A stretch of DNA of 64,000 nt. Source: Ophiosphaerella korrae. Taxonomy: Eukaryota > Ascomycota > Dothideomycetes > Pleosporales > Phaeosphaeriaceae. A program made the translations under genes and the position numbers. How positions within the stretch are numbered: position 1 is the stretch's first letter; every line of letters starts with the position of its first letter. A model generated the notes under the pieces. The model had not been told where the DNA came from. It ran no database searches and saw only the letters and a program-made list of their open reading frames with translations. The stretch covers positions 1-64,000 of the forward strand of contig JALNQF010000115.1 in NCBI GenBank assembly GCA_028456385.1, given 5' to 3'. Shown piece by piece: positions 42,961-53,446 of the stretch.

Positions 42961-43154
42961 AAAGGAGAGACAGATGGTCTAATTACATTCTTGTAAAAAC
43001 TATTGTAGAAAAAATATAGATTATGTGTTGCTCAAATTCGCTAATTTCCCAAGAATGGGTAAGATCCCTGCTCACATCTATCCCCTTCTCTGTGGTGATA
43101 CATGTTGACTTCGGAAATGAACACATGAATTTGTACTTGTAAATGGCTTTTGAT

Positions 43155-45405
43155 TTAGTGCTTGAACAGTCTTTTACTCCGTGCTAGGCAAAATACTAGA
43201 AAAAAAACCGACGGGCCAGTCTCAACCTTCAGAGCAAACACTATCACGGCTGCACGATCATTAGAATCACCCGAGCTCCTGCCACGATCCATTAAGACTA
43301 CACGCGCTAGAAATGTTAGGATACCCATGAGTAATAAACCAGCAATGGCCCTAAAAATACGCGATTCGTATACTTGCTTGATCACCGGATCAGGTGTCTG
43401 GCGGTCCAGCTTTTCATCTACTGTCAATAATTGGACACTTGTATCACAAAGAAGCCCACTCAGAGTGTTATGGCTTGTCTGCGAGACGCTTGAATGCTCT
43501 ACAGGCGGTAGTGGAGTGCTTATCGCTGCATAGAATTTCTTCTTGCCTAATCCGTTTGTGGTTCATAAGCATACGATCGCACGCCGGAGTAATTTGTCTA
43601 ATACGTACTAGTGAGAAAGCCTAGGGAAGCTAGTGCCGGCTGTAAAAGGAATAATAGAGGCAATAATTGACCGAACGTCATCTTACTCAACTCGTTGACA
43701 TCAACGACTTTGGTTATCCGTTGCTGAAATAACCTCAGAGTTCCCCAAGCTAAGGTAAAGGCGACAAGGATAATCGTCGTCATGAAAGATTTAAGGATAT
43801 GCGTAAGGACATCCGTAAGGACAATGAAGAGAATGTAAATCATGACGAGCGTTCTGAAGTAGATCCGGAAAATCATGTTACTAGGCTGAACTCGTGCCGG
43901 CTTCTGGATAGTGAGTTCTATTTGTGTCAGATTCGAGGGGGTTATAGCAAATTGATAAAAAAGGCTTTTTCGTAACGGCCATGTGAGGGCCTTGTTGGAG
44001 GTGGATACTGAGGCTTTCAGAAAAGCCTTATTTCAGATTGATCACATATGACCTGAGTACACTTCGGTATGAATTGAGTGGATTGATTGCTCTGTCTTTT
44101 TTCTATCTCTGGCCCTGCGCTCTATCTATGTATCTACGCTGCGGCCGTCTCGGCTGGGTCTCTCGAGACGGCGGCGAGCCGGATCCTCAGCGCTCCTTCT
44201 GTTGAGGTGCTGGTTTCTTTGTTGTATCAGTTGTGCTGACGTAGTCCATCTCCTAGCGTGTGAGATCCTTTGTTCGATTCCTTTGTTCGCGAGGGCTGAG
44301 GCTGCGATCTTTCAGCTGCGGCGGGGTTGGCGGCTTGGCGATCGTCGCGCTAGTGAGCTAAGCTAATCAGATCGCCGCGCTATCTCAACGAGCCAATCAA
44401 CAGATTCCAGGTTGACCTGGAATCTGTTGCGCATCTCAGCGCGAACGCTATCGCGCATCTGACAATTTGACACTCGAGACGCGTGCAAACCCAACGACGC
44501 AACCAGGAATGACTGCCCACAAATAGATCTACAGTCTTCCAAGCAAAAGTGCCTATCAATGTGATGTAGGAGATGATCGCGTTAGGATTGATCTCGGTGA
44601 TATTCAGATGAGTCGTGATGTAACTTTGATAAAACAAGCAGCGTACAGGTATCTCCTCTCGACTAAGCGCAGGAATTTTGGCGGAGAAACTAGCACAGAG
44701 AAGTCCGAGTATGACCAACATGACACCGACTCGGACATTGCGAAGTACTTTGTTCTCGTTGAAACGGTGTCGAAGCATTGAGATCGACATCGGGTGGACA
44801 GTCGAGCTAAGCCAAGCCAGGTAGATGATGTATATCCAGTGGTAATAATCTAGATGATAGTTGGTAGCCTGCCAAAACCCAGTAATGAGGATGCTGAGAG
44901 CTGTTATGAGCTGCTGGTCGTTAAAAATCATGCTGATATCCTCAGGCGGTTCTCGCCATGGGCCGGCTATGTTGCGACTATGTCTACGAAGTAGTCTCCG
45001 GTCTATTCGATTGAGATAATCGCCGGGCGGGAAATTAAAGAGGTAGGCAATTGCCATCAGCGCAAATGTTGTACAAGCCGTAGCTAGGAAAGCTGCTAAT
45101 ACCTATACGAGAATCAGGGGAAGATTCACATGAGTGCACGGATCACTTACGCCGATTCCAGCAATGTCAGGGTTAGGTTGTACGACTAGGGAGCAAGTGA
45201 GAAACTCTGCGCATGGGAAAGTTACATCTGTGATGTTGACAGTGGTATGCTGATATATTGCTACTGTGACAGTGGGCCCCGTGAGATCAAAAGTGTGAGT
45301 CGAAGTGCTTGTCGCAGTCGTAGTAGTTCGTTGCGCGCTTGCTGAGAGACTGCACCAAGTCTCGGTATACGAGTAAGTCGAGAAAATGGTCATAAGGTTT
45401 GCCAT
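43155..45405 (-). CDS. Fungal polytopic membrane protein, multi-exon (model incomplete)
   Basis: Exon 1 45405-45151 (MANLMTIFSTYSYTETWCSL, 85 aa); intron 45150-45103 (GTAAGT..TATAG, 48 nt, phase 0); exon 2 from 45102 (VLAAFLATACTTFALMAIAY) with LSDQQL-like FNDQQLITALSILITGFWQA and IYLAWLSSTVHPMSISMLR, to about 44470. Then an unexplained stretch of about 450 bp. Exon 3 about 44010-43609 (KALTWPLRKSLFYQF, LAWGTLRLFQQR, FGQLLPLLFLLQPALASLGF). Intron 43608-43547 (GTACGT..GATTAG, 62 nt, phase 1). Last exon 43546-43155 with PPVEHSSVSQ and a final TM (AIAGLLLMGILTFLARVVL). The succession (ETWCS, PD.AGIGV, DQQL.TA, YHW..YLAW, WGT.RL, FGQLLPLL) is a recurrent fungal membrane-protein family without known function. 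The exon 2 to exon 3 junction is unresolved, so the gene may be interrupted. Confidence 0.6.
44010..44470. other. Insert-like segment inside the membrane-protein gene, with perfect-arm hairpin
   Basis: About 450 bp, far longer than the other introns here, and compositionally different (GGCCGTCTCGGCTGGGTCTC, CGCGCTAGTGAGCTAAGC). It contains a near-perfect palindrome at 44398-44429: CAACAGATTCCAGGT, TG, ACCTGGAATCTGTTG, with arms of 15 nt. No terminal repeats or target duplication were found, so its nature (TE, large intron, rearrangement) is open. Confidence 0.45.
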
Positions 45406-45635
45406 AATTGTAGCTAGTAGTTTTCGTGAGCGCGTCGATTTAGAGACGGGAAATACCTGAAAGCATATATGGATACAAAAGATGCGGATGCAAACGAGGA
45501 GCATGAAGGTATTTGACTCCCATTTCCCGACCCTGTTTTCTGCAGGCTGCAGCGGTTGACTCGTTTGCCTTGTTTGCGTTCGCACCGAGATGCATACCCG
45601 AAGCGGGCAGTGCATGCGTGTGTATGCATTGAATC

Positions 45636-45985
45636 TAACGTGCTTACTCCACTCAGACCCACCACACCCAACCTGACTGATCTATCTGATCAACTGCGCC
45701 ACAACCACACACTCAAAGCAGCTGGAATTCAAGAAGTAGATAGATTAGATTGATTTGCATTGGCGCTTGTTGGGGCCAAGTATATAACACTTACTACAAG
45801 TTGGTAGTGCACGTTAGCGCACTTAGGACGCATCTACCTAACGGCTCCTCTTAGCTTCTTTAATCAATCTCTATCCTTCTTTAACTTGAATCGTGCCTCT
45901 AGAAGCTATATAACGTCTGTGCTTATCTCTCCTCTAAATCTTGCGATAATTTTTAGCTTTTAGCTAAGCATTTTTATAAGCGAAC
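45636..45985 (+). repeat. 5' fragment of the TA-flanked transposon family (copy 2)
   Basis: Starts TA-ACGTGCTTACT and matches 56234-56590 over about 340 bp (CACAACCACACACTCAAAGC, AGGACGCATCTACCTAAC, TATATAACGTCTGT). No right terminus is found before the next gene, so it is a truncated copy. The rest of 45986-46546 is intergenic and includes the promoter of the hydrolase at 46547. Confidence 0.7.
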
Positions 45986-46546
45986 TTCAGAGGATGACTT
46001 TTGTCGCACAATCGCGCCGCTCAAGTTAACAGCGATCTCGCACGTTTCTTGAAACTTCTATGGGTGTTATATACTTCCATGCAGCACAGAAGATTGCACG
46101 AGAAAGATTTGAACCTTAGTTAAGAAACCTTGAATGGAGAGTGAAAGGGATGTCAGTTGCTTTTTCTTAGCAGCATTTGGAAGCCTACCAGCCAGTGCAT
46201 GAACAGCTGCAACGTGTGTGGGCACCGATGCGTGCTGCAGTCTACTAGCATACGAAAATCGGTACGAAAACTGGCGTGGTTGACGATTTATTCAGATTTC
46301 AGTAGATAGGGCAGTAAAAAAGATCGTATTTTGTAATCTAAGCCTTAGGTAGTTAGGGCACGGATACTCCCGAGGTCGCGCTAGCTGAGCTGCCGATTAG
46401 TCTCTATAAGCGCGGGGTCAGGCGTCCACAAAGTGTTCCCACATAACCGTAGATCTGCTAAGAATCAGATCCGGCAATCCCTACACCATCTCCTTCCTGC
46501 CAACACACCTGAATTTTCGACGTCCTCTATCTATCGATCCGCTAAA

Positions 46547-47331
46547 ATGGAAGGAAAGACATGGGTAATGCTTGGTAAGGGACCTAAACCCTCATGGACC
46601 ACTTGTCTTTGAGTAGAAACTCATCACAAATGGCAGAGAACAACCCCGATGTAATGAACCAATTGGCAACAAAGTTGGGTCTATCGTCCGAGCTCCAGTT
46701 CTACGACGTCTATTCCCTGGATGAACCCGAACTACTCGCAAATATCCCCCGGCCTGCCTTGGCTCTGCTGGTCATCATTCCACTTACACCAGCTTGGGAT
46801 CGAAGTCGCAAGGCCGAAGATGCTGACAAAGAACCCTACACTGGCTCCGGCCCTGACGAGCCGGTCATCTGGTTCAAGCAGACCATCGGCCACGCCTGCG
46901 GCTCGATCGGTCTGCTCCATAGCGTAATCAACGGTCCAGCCGTCGACTTTATCAAGCGTGATTCCGATCTTGCAGCGATACGTAGCCTCGCCATACCGCT
47001 GGATATGACCAAACGCGCCGAATTGCTGTACAACAGCGAGCCATTCGAACTTGCTCATAAGTCGGTCGAGCAGGCCGGCGACAGCGCTGCGGATCTAACG
47101 GGTAAGCGTCAGGGCGGGCATTTTGTGAGTTTTGTCAAGAGTGGTGGGAAGCTCTGGGAGCTTGAAGGGTCGAGAATGGGTCCTCTGGAGAGAGGAAGCC
47201 TTGCTGACGACGAGGACGTTCTCAGTCCGCGAGCGCTTGAAATGGGTATCAAGAGGGTCATCAAGTTGAACGTGGAAGGTGGAGGAGAGGACCTTCTTTT
47301 TAGCTGCATTGCTTTGGCTCGCAGGTCTTGA
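46547..47331 (+). CDS. YUH1: Ubiquitin C-terminal hydrolase (UCH, peptidase C12)
   Basis: Two exons: 46547-46574 and 46637-47331, intron 46575-46636 (GTAAGG..GGCAG, 62 nt). The join restores the family N-terminus MEGKTWVML|ENNPDVMNQL, and phases fit (28 + 695 nt = 241 codons; 240 aa, usual UCH size). Catalytic features: Gln91 and Cys97 in FKQTIGHACGSIGLLHSV, and His171 in GGHFVSFVKSGG. The fourth catalytic position, normally Asp in LYELDG, is Glu186 here (LWELEGSRMGP). UCH enzymes cleave ubiquitin from small C-terminal adducts and precursors in cytosol and nucleus. Similar to yeast Yuh1 / human UCHL3. It is the only clearly housekeeping-type gene in the window and marks a likely conserved anchor between accessory blocks. 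Symbol by family resemblance only. Confidence 0.9.
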
Positions 47332-50076
47332 GCTCTGACCGGGAATTGGTACACACGTATTACGGATATACTATACTATATTCGGAGCATCTAATGAGAT
47401 TCGAGAAGACATTATCTTGCTCTCTAGATCTACACGAGACCAGAACGGACACTCGAATATCTCGATGTTATAGCACGGGAGAAACGGGCTGTACTAACAT
47501 GCTGCGAGATTCCCAGGGAGGAATATCAAACCTTTGCAATTGCGCAGAATAGGCAGACATGCCATGCAGAAGTTCTGACCATGAAAGAGTTGCTATAGTC
47601 CCCTAACCTACAGCCGTGCGTGTACTGGCTCTCTAGAAATATCTCGACGATCTTGTCGTGCCCTCCTAAAGGGGCGGTCTACGAGGCGGTGTTATAGCGC
47701 CTACTCTACGCGTTGGCATTTGCGCTGTTGGTTAAGATTATAACATACCTTAAATAATAAGTCAGGATAAGTATAACTGAAAGTATGCAAATTATTTGCA
47801 GAGACAAGGTTTATCTCATCTACTATAGAATTAGGCTGGAATGAAACTCAATAGAGAAGTAGTTGCTATCAATACCTTTTGTCAAGGTTTGAGGTTTAAA
47901 TTGTGGGGATTGGTTACCGGTGAAAAATCATCATTCCCACCAGTAAATCTGGGATCCACATCAACTTCATTTCCCGATCGTACAACATCCTTCCTCTGCC
48001 ACGAAGTCCCCAATTGCCTTGCTACATTGCACAGCAATGAATCGGCTAGGTCTAGGTAAGAAATATAGGGGTTAGAGGCTGGCGTATACAGTAATGTTCT
48101 TAGAGGGCGTGGGGGACGTCGGTTTGAGATGATAAAAGGTTGAGCACTGAGTGAAAGCTCACAAGCAGCGTACGCAACGGCTTGCGAAGAAGTTATCTAT
48201 TTTCGACCATAATCAGCTCCGCCTTGTTCGTTATATAAATCACCGACGTTCTCTCCGGAGCCCACAATTGTATAGAGTCGCCGCTCATCGATATGGAAAT
48301 CGTGGGACGACCGCAGAAGCAGACCAAACATGCGTACAATCAGTATATTAATAAGGCACCAAGGACGAAACATAAAGCGGCGTGTAGCATCGCATCTGGC
48401 AGGCGATCGCGGTAGGCGACAATGTTAGCCGCAAGCAAGTATGAGGAAATGGGGCAAGCAACTACCTAACAACGATGACATGTCAAAGAGCTAAGTATCT
48501 ACAATTGAGAGGTCTACTATGAAGAGCGTGCACCTTAGCTAGCGGAAGCTCACAGAGAGGCCGAGCCATTAACTCACTGGAAGTAGGTAAATATCGAGGA
48601 TAGGAGCTTGCGTATGGATAAGAAACTGTGGATAGAAGCGTCAGTAATGTGTCTTTAGATTGTATGCGAATGAAGACAACTACCGACTCTGGTGGCTCCA
48701 AGAGTAAGCACTTGTGTCAATGTGTGTACAACAGTCAGTAAGGGACGGGTGAAAACCTGTAGCACATCACACCTGATTTGTAGGCGTCGTTGTCGCATGA
48801 GGGGGGAAGGGCATCATATTGCCGAACCTTTTACACGTTAGCTAACAGACCTAAAGGGGACATACCTTCTCAAAGCTTCACGCCCAAGCTAGCACTAGCA
48901 ACCGAACATCGCCTCCAGTCGATTACCCTGCCCCTCTAGTGGTCCGCCGTATCAATAAATCAGTCGTATGCCCTACCGAAGTAATAGACCACCGTGCCGA
49001 AGGCTTTGGCGACTGTAGTGTGACTCATTAGCTCGGTCGGTGCTCAGTCGGTCGGTCCCCCAGTCCTAGACACGAAGATCAAGAGAGAATAGATAGCAAA
49101 ATAACAAGGAAATTCGGATCCTATTGTCTTGAACACGGGAATCAAAAGAGAAGGAAGAATCGATCAACCAAAGAAACGGGCCTGAATACCCGAGACCCCC
49201 TGTTTTATCTCTACTTTTTTTTTTTCGGAATTCACTTCGTTAGTCAGAAGCTTGAGTCCCAAACTCATGCTGACTCTTAGAAGTTTCTTTGTAACCAATT
49301 TTTCACAACTTTTTTTTGTGTTTTCGTACTTTAATAATAAGAGAATAGGAATAGGTAGAACGAGATATTGAAAGTAGTAATAGCGCTTGTATTACGGCTC
49401 GCATCGCAGTACAACGGGCGCTGGCATCGCAGCTCTTATCGCAGCCCACATCGCAGAGAGATACCGATCTCTACCTCCAGCTCAACGAGCGCTCGCATCG
49501 TGCAACTAATTGGGACAATCAGTATCAAATAGGGGAGGGATACTATATCAGCTTTGAGATTCAAGATTAGTTCAGTTTAGCGCGCAAGATTTCCACGCAG
49601 AGAGATCCCAGTTTACTCGGTTCAGCTCGGCGCGCGCGAGATGCCATTGCAGAGAGACCTTAGTTTACTTGGTTTACTCGGTTTAAGAGATTTTGGGTTT
49701 GCTTCAAGTTGCTCGGTTCGGTATACGAGATCTTAACGCAGAGAGACTTTAGTTTACTTAGTCCAGTATGCAAGATCTCTGTATAAAGAGACCTCAGCTG
49801 CTTAGGTTAAGTGCTTAATAGGACTAAGCTCTTAAGTAGGGGAGGTCTGTGCCTTTGCCAAAGATGCCGTCTTGAGCTTAGCCCTGGCGTTCGCTATACT
49901 TGGGGAAGAAGAGGGGTTAGCTATTCGATTCATCTTATTCTATTCTATTTAGTAGCTATCTTATATTGTAGTAGTTATTACTAGGCTACTATTCTTTATA
50001 CGACTATATTGTATAAGTAGGTATAAGATATAGGTATGTATAATTAGTACATTTACTATAGATAATAACGAGATAT
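47332..50076. other. Long gene-poor interval with degenerate tandem units
   Basis: No supported gene in 2.7 kb. At about 49580-49800 four degenerate units of about 45-70 bp share (C/T)GAGAT..., CGCAGAGAGA and TTTACT(C/T)GGTT, suggesting an old tandem array. 49380-49510 has repeated CATCGCAG motifs. Poly-T runs occur near 49217 and 49311. From about 49920 the sequence becomes AT-richer. Confidence 0.5.
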
Positions 50077-50369
50077 TAGGTTGGTAAATGGGTAGGGCTT
50101 GGGTAGGCTTACGTTAGACCCTGACCCCTACCCAACCCCTACCTAGCTTTTTCACGCTAGTAGTGGGTATGGGTTGGGTAGAGGTCGCACAGACTGGGTT
50201 GCCTTGGGTCTGAGTAATTGAAATTTATTGGTTTGTATATCAAGTTCAAACTAGCTGCAAGCTTGACGGCGAGCTGCGAGCTACGAGCTTAACTAACTAC
50301 TGAGCTTAATTTGTAAAACGTATATTAAAGGCAACCCAGATAGGTACCCTAAACCCATTTACCAGCCTA
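50077..50369. mobile_element. hAT-type MITE with perfect 8-bp target duplication (293 bp)
   Basis: Termini TAGGTTGGTAAATGGG and (reverse complement of the right end) TAGGCTGGTAAATGGG match at 15 of 16 positions. The element is bounded by identical 8-mers CGAGATAT at 50069-50076 and 50370-50377. Eight-bp duplications and G/T-rich subterminal GGGTAGGGCTTGGGTAGG runs are characteristic of fungal hAT elements. There is no coding capacity, so it depends on a transposase encoded elsewhere. Confidence 0.85.
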
Positions 50370-51159
50370 CGAGATATAGGCTAGCTAATTAATAGGATAT
50401 AGTATAAGGAGCTTAAGATAGAAATACGCTGTTAAGTAGATATCTATACTTAGTAGTCTGTGCTTCTAGGGGGCTAACCCGGCTTAGGGTCGTGATACGA
50501 GTAAATCTACTTGCTTTCCAGTATTATCTTCCGATTGGTCCCAAAATGCTTGTCTAGAAATCGGAAGCTTCTCTGCGCCAACAGGGGCCAGGCTCCAATG
50601 CTGGCCGATAACCCGCCGTCTGCTGCCTCCGCCGGGTCCCGTGAGAAGCGCGGGGCACGTACCCTGTCCAAGGCCTTCCCGTCCTTCTTGGTGTCTAGGG
50701 AGAAGTCCTCGACACTGCTGAGTCCGCCGTGCAACCCATCGTGTAACGCCGAATTCGAGAATTTTTCGACCAGCACTCTTCAGTCTGTTTCCACATTGTG
50801 CACAGGTTGACGGCGTTTCGAGTCTATTTCCAAACCTCTCCGTCCTTGGCTCTTATTACCGTTTCATTCGTCCCGCCGGGCCGGCCTAAGCACACAGGCT
50901 AGGTGGTTATGTAAGCCACCTACGTACCTTACGCGCTACACTATCCACATACCTACATTTGGATCGATTCATACCTGAAACAAGATGGCTGCCCCTCCAG
51001 AGGTCTCGATGCAGGATCTCACGGGCTCTTGGTTATTGGTAACCTACCCCAGACGGCCAATAGAAAGTCTCCTCCAAGCCATCTGATAGGCAATAACAGT
51101 TTCCAGAGCAAAAATCTTTCCGACTCATTTGACCCAGCTTTCGCCTTCCAGGGCATCCC
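50370..51159. other. Intergenic with one unassigned exon-like frame
   Basis: On the minus strand (about 50800-50650) VLVEKFSNSALHDGLHGGL and FSLDTKKDGKALDR run up to a consensus GTACGT donor, which looks like a real exon of a lost or unfinished gene. The opposite strand is also open. I cannot name a family. Confidence 0.35.
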
Positions 51160-51443
51160 ATGGATCATACGCAAGGTTGTCGGCATCGCCACGGGATTGA
51201 CGAATCCGGAGCAAAGACACTGGTTTTCACCCAGGCCGCATCCGTCGCCATCGCCGGGCTCAGCGAGGAGAAGCTTCCCCCATCGCGGCAGGCTGTCGTG
51301 CAATCGGCCAAGAAACCCGGGTCCTTCGAACTCCACACTGACCTACCCATGCCGCTCATGCTGCCCGACCATGTCCTCATCAAGGTGACCGCAGTGGCGG
51401 TGAACCACTGCGACTACAAGATGCCGGCTCGAGTGCATTGTTA
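51160..51443 (+). pseudogene. Truncated medium-chain (trans-acting enoyl) reductase fragment
   Basis: About 51236-51443 reads KTLVFTQAASVAIAGLSEEK, QAVVQSAKKPGSFELHTDLP and LPDHVLIKVTAVAVNHCDYK followed by MPARVHC, TAG, AGATVI. This is the N-terminal GroES-like part of quinone-oxidoreductase-type enoyl reductases (pattern P.DxVL(V/I)KV.AVA.N..D.KMP), which in secondary metabolism act with polyketide synthases. The frame stops at the point where PGATVGCDFAG normally follows, and the Rossmann domain is absent. Probably a remnant of a metabolite cluster together with the regulator and pump that follow. Confidence 0.55.
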
Positions 51444-51482
51444 GGCAGGAGCTACAGTAATTATAGACGACTCAAACTTTAC

Positions 51483-52781
51483 CTAGTCATCGAGAAACGC
51501 CATCGACTCCTTGATACTGGCTCGTATCGACTCCACGTAAGACTTGCTACTCTGCCGTGACTTGACATCCTCCTGAGCCATAACGGCCCAAAACAACCGT
51601 AGTCGATGTGCACAGGAGAATATCCCCGGGGCGGCCGTGGTGGGTGAGGCAGCCGCCTCGCCCGAGAGGCAGTATTCGACTGGAATCCCCATACAACGCT
51701 CTAGGATTTGCACCTGGCTCTTGATGGCATCGAGAATGCCTATGGCATACACCTTTAGCGGCATGTCCTGAAGCGAAGAGACGCCGCCGATGCGGAGTAC
51801 CGATTTGACCTTGATGGACCTGTACGACTCCGGCGCCACCTTGCAGAGGTATTTGTAGATGCGGTGGAATAGGGAGTCGAAAAGCCTCATCAACGCAAGG
51901 TAGCCAGACAGAGCCAGGAGCACGACCTCCGTGCTGAGCGCATCCTCGGTCTGCGTGTGCAACTGACCCGCCGGCGTCAAGCTCTGGATGATGTCTGTGA
52001 ATTCTTTAGTGCATGTAAGAAGTAACGCTGCCGGATTCTCGACATCTTGGCCCACGCCCTCATCTTTGCAGCGCTGCAGGATTTTGGGCATGTCTGAGTA
52101 GTATGCGTCAACCGTCGCAATGCGGTGGTCTATCTCCTCTCTGAATCTCGCCAGAGAGATTGCCGCGCCGAAGCATTGTGGTAGGGGAGTCGGGGGCAGA
52201 AGACCCTCCCCATGATCGAGGAGCGGATCAATACCCATATCGAGGGCAGTGCTAGAGCCCCCGGTCATGTGAAGCATCGCGTTGAGTTCAGCATCTGCAC
52301 TGAGAAGCGCCTGAAACTGTGATGGGCTGTTCAGTTGATCCGCTAGGGAGAGGATATCTTCGCCTGGCGCAGGGCTTTGATCCATTGAAGGGGAGCCGAA
52401 GAAAACGGACATGTCGCCCGGCGCAGCCCACAAATCTGGCTGTGGCCCATGAGCCACTGGGTCTCTTGGCGAATGCGGATGCACGGCAGACTTGGACGCT
52501 CTTGCAGGCGCGGGCACCGCTGCCATCGCGGGTGCATGGATCTCAACGTGATGCATGGCTCGCAGCGTCGACGTGCGATGGGGCACAGCCGAGGAGACGG
52601 CAAGACGCTGCTTGGGCGGTCTTCCAGGGTGGCCGGGGGCGCCTGTCACGCATCGCGCGCCCATGTAGCAGCAGCGGGCGCACGGCGCCATGCTGTCTTC
52701 AGCGCGAAGGCATCGGACTCGCTTTGCTCTGCACTGGTCGCAGGCAGAGCGCCTGACTGCGGGCTTGTGCATGGTTGGCAT
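51483..52781 (-). CDS. Zn2Cys6 transcription factor (cluster-regulator type)
   Basis: Intact 432-aa frame from ATG 52781. The DNA-binding domain lies at the very N-terminus: C14-x2-C-x6-C-x9-C-x2-C-x6-C (ACDQCRAKRVRC, then PCARCCYMGARC), followed by a basic Pro-rich linker (GHPGRPPKQR) as in AflR-like regulators. There is no fungal_trans domain. The C-terminal half (EFTDIIQSLTP, TEVVLLALSGYLALMRLFDS, YCLSGEAAASPTT, RLRLFWAVMAQEDVK) matches the pattern of AflR-type regulators of secondary-metabolite genes. Divergently placed to the MFS pump gene at 53447 with 665 bp between, so it may control it. The target genes of the cluster seem mostly lost here. Confidence 0.8.
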   Translation of the reverse strand: MPTMHKPAVRRSACDQCRAKRVRCLRAEDSMAPCARCCYMGARCVTGAPGHPGRPPKQRLAVSSAVPHRTSTLRAMHHVEIHAPAMAAVPAPARASKSAVHPHSPRDPVAHGPQPDLWAAPGDMSVFFGSPSMDQSPAPGEDILSLADQLNSPSQFQALLSADAELNAMLHMTGGSSTALDMGIDPLLDHGEGLLPPTPLPQCFGAAISLARFREEIDHRIATVDAYYSDMPKILQRCKDEGVGQDVENPAALLLTCTKEFTDIIQSLTPAGQLHTQTEDALSTEVVLLALSGYLALMRLFDSLFHRIYKYLCKVAPESYRSIKVKSVLRIGGVSSLQDMPLKVYAIGILDAIKSQVQILERCMGIPVEYCLSGEAAASPTTAAPGIFSCAHRLRLFWAVMAQEDVKSRQSSKSYVESIRASIKESMAFLDD

Positions 52782-53446
52782 TGCGCTTGAAGAGACACGA
52801 AAAAGCGATTGCGAAGCAACCGAGCTAAGGCGAAGATGTTGGTATGGTTGATTAGGATAGGCTGGCCATGAACGACCATATTAGCTAGTTGTTAGATAGA
52901 TTAGTAAAGAGAAGAAACCCTCCTCGGAGGTTTTGTAGCCAGCTAAAAATACAAAGTACCAGAAGTACGCTAACCCCTTTAGGGCACTATACAACGTGTG
53001 CTAGTGGCTAGATAGAGGTATAGTATTTACTAACACGTCTAGAGGGCTCAAGACAAATTTGAACTATAGGAAGGCTATCAACCGCGCTACATTGTTTTCT
53101 ACAACCGCAACCCCTGATTACGCCAGCGGCGAAAGAAAACAAAACCCTACGAGGTCGGGCACGCAAAACCCTCCGCGGCGTTTCCCCAAAGAGCATCGAG
53201 TCGCTCGAACCATGCCACTATAGTTACTGGGCGCCATTCCGGCCTTACATAGGTAAGTACCTACAGCTCCTCGCACAGGATCTCAGGTCCGAATATTTCC
53301 AAAAACTCCGTCGACTTTCTACAATAAAGTTCCAAGACAGCACTCCTATCATCCCATAATACTAGCGGCACCTATTACTACTACTACTACTACTACTACT
53401 AACCTTGTCGCGCACGACGACACAACAAGACGCAGCCGCTTCGACT
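52782..53446. promoter_or_regulatory. Shared divergent promoter region; TAC microsatellite
   Basis: Intergenic region between the Zn2Cys6 gene (minus) and the MFS gene (plus). A trinucleotide run of TAC/ACT at about 53370-53401 lies about 45 bp upstream of the MFS start. No palindromic Zn2Cys6 site (CGG/CCG pair) could be assigned with confidence. Confidence 0.4.

Noticed and set aside
44240..44300. tRNA-like B box (GTTCGATTCC) near 44275
   Set aside because: No matching A box, acceptor stem or anticodon arm could be folded around it.
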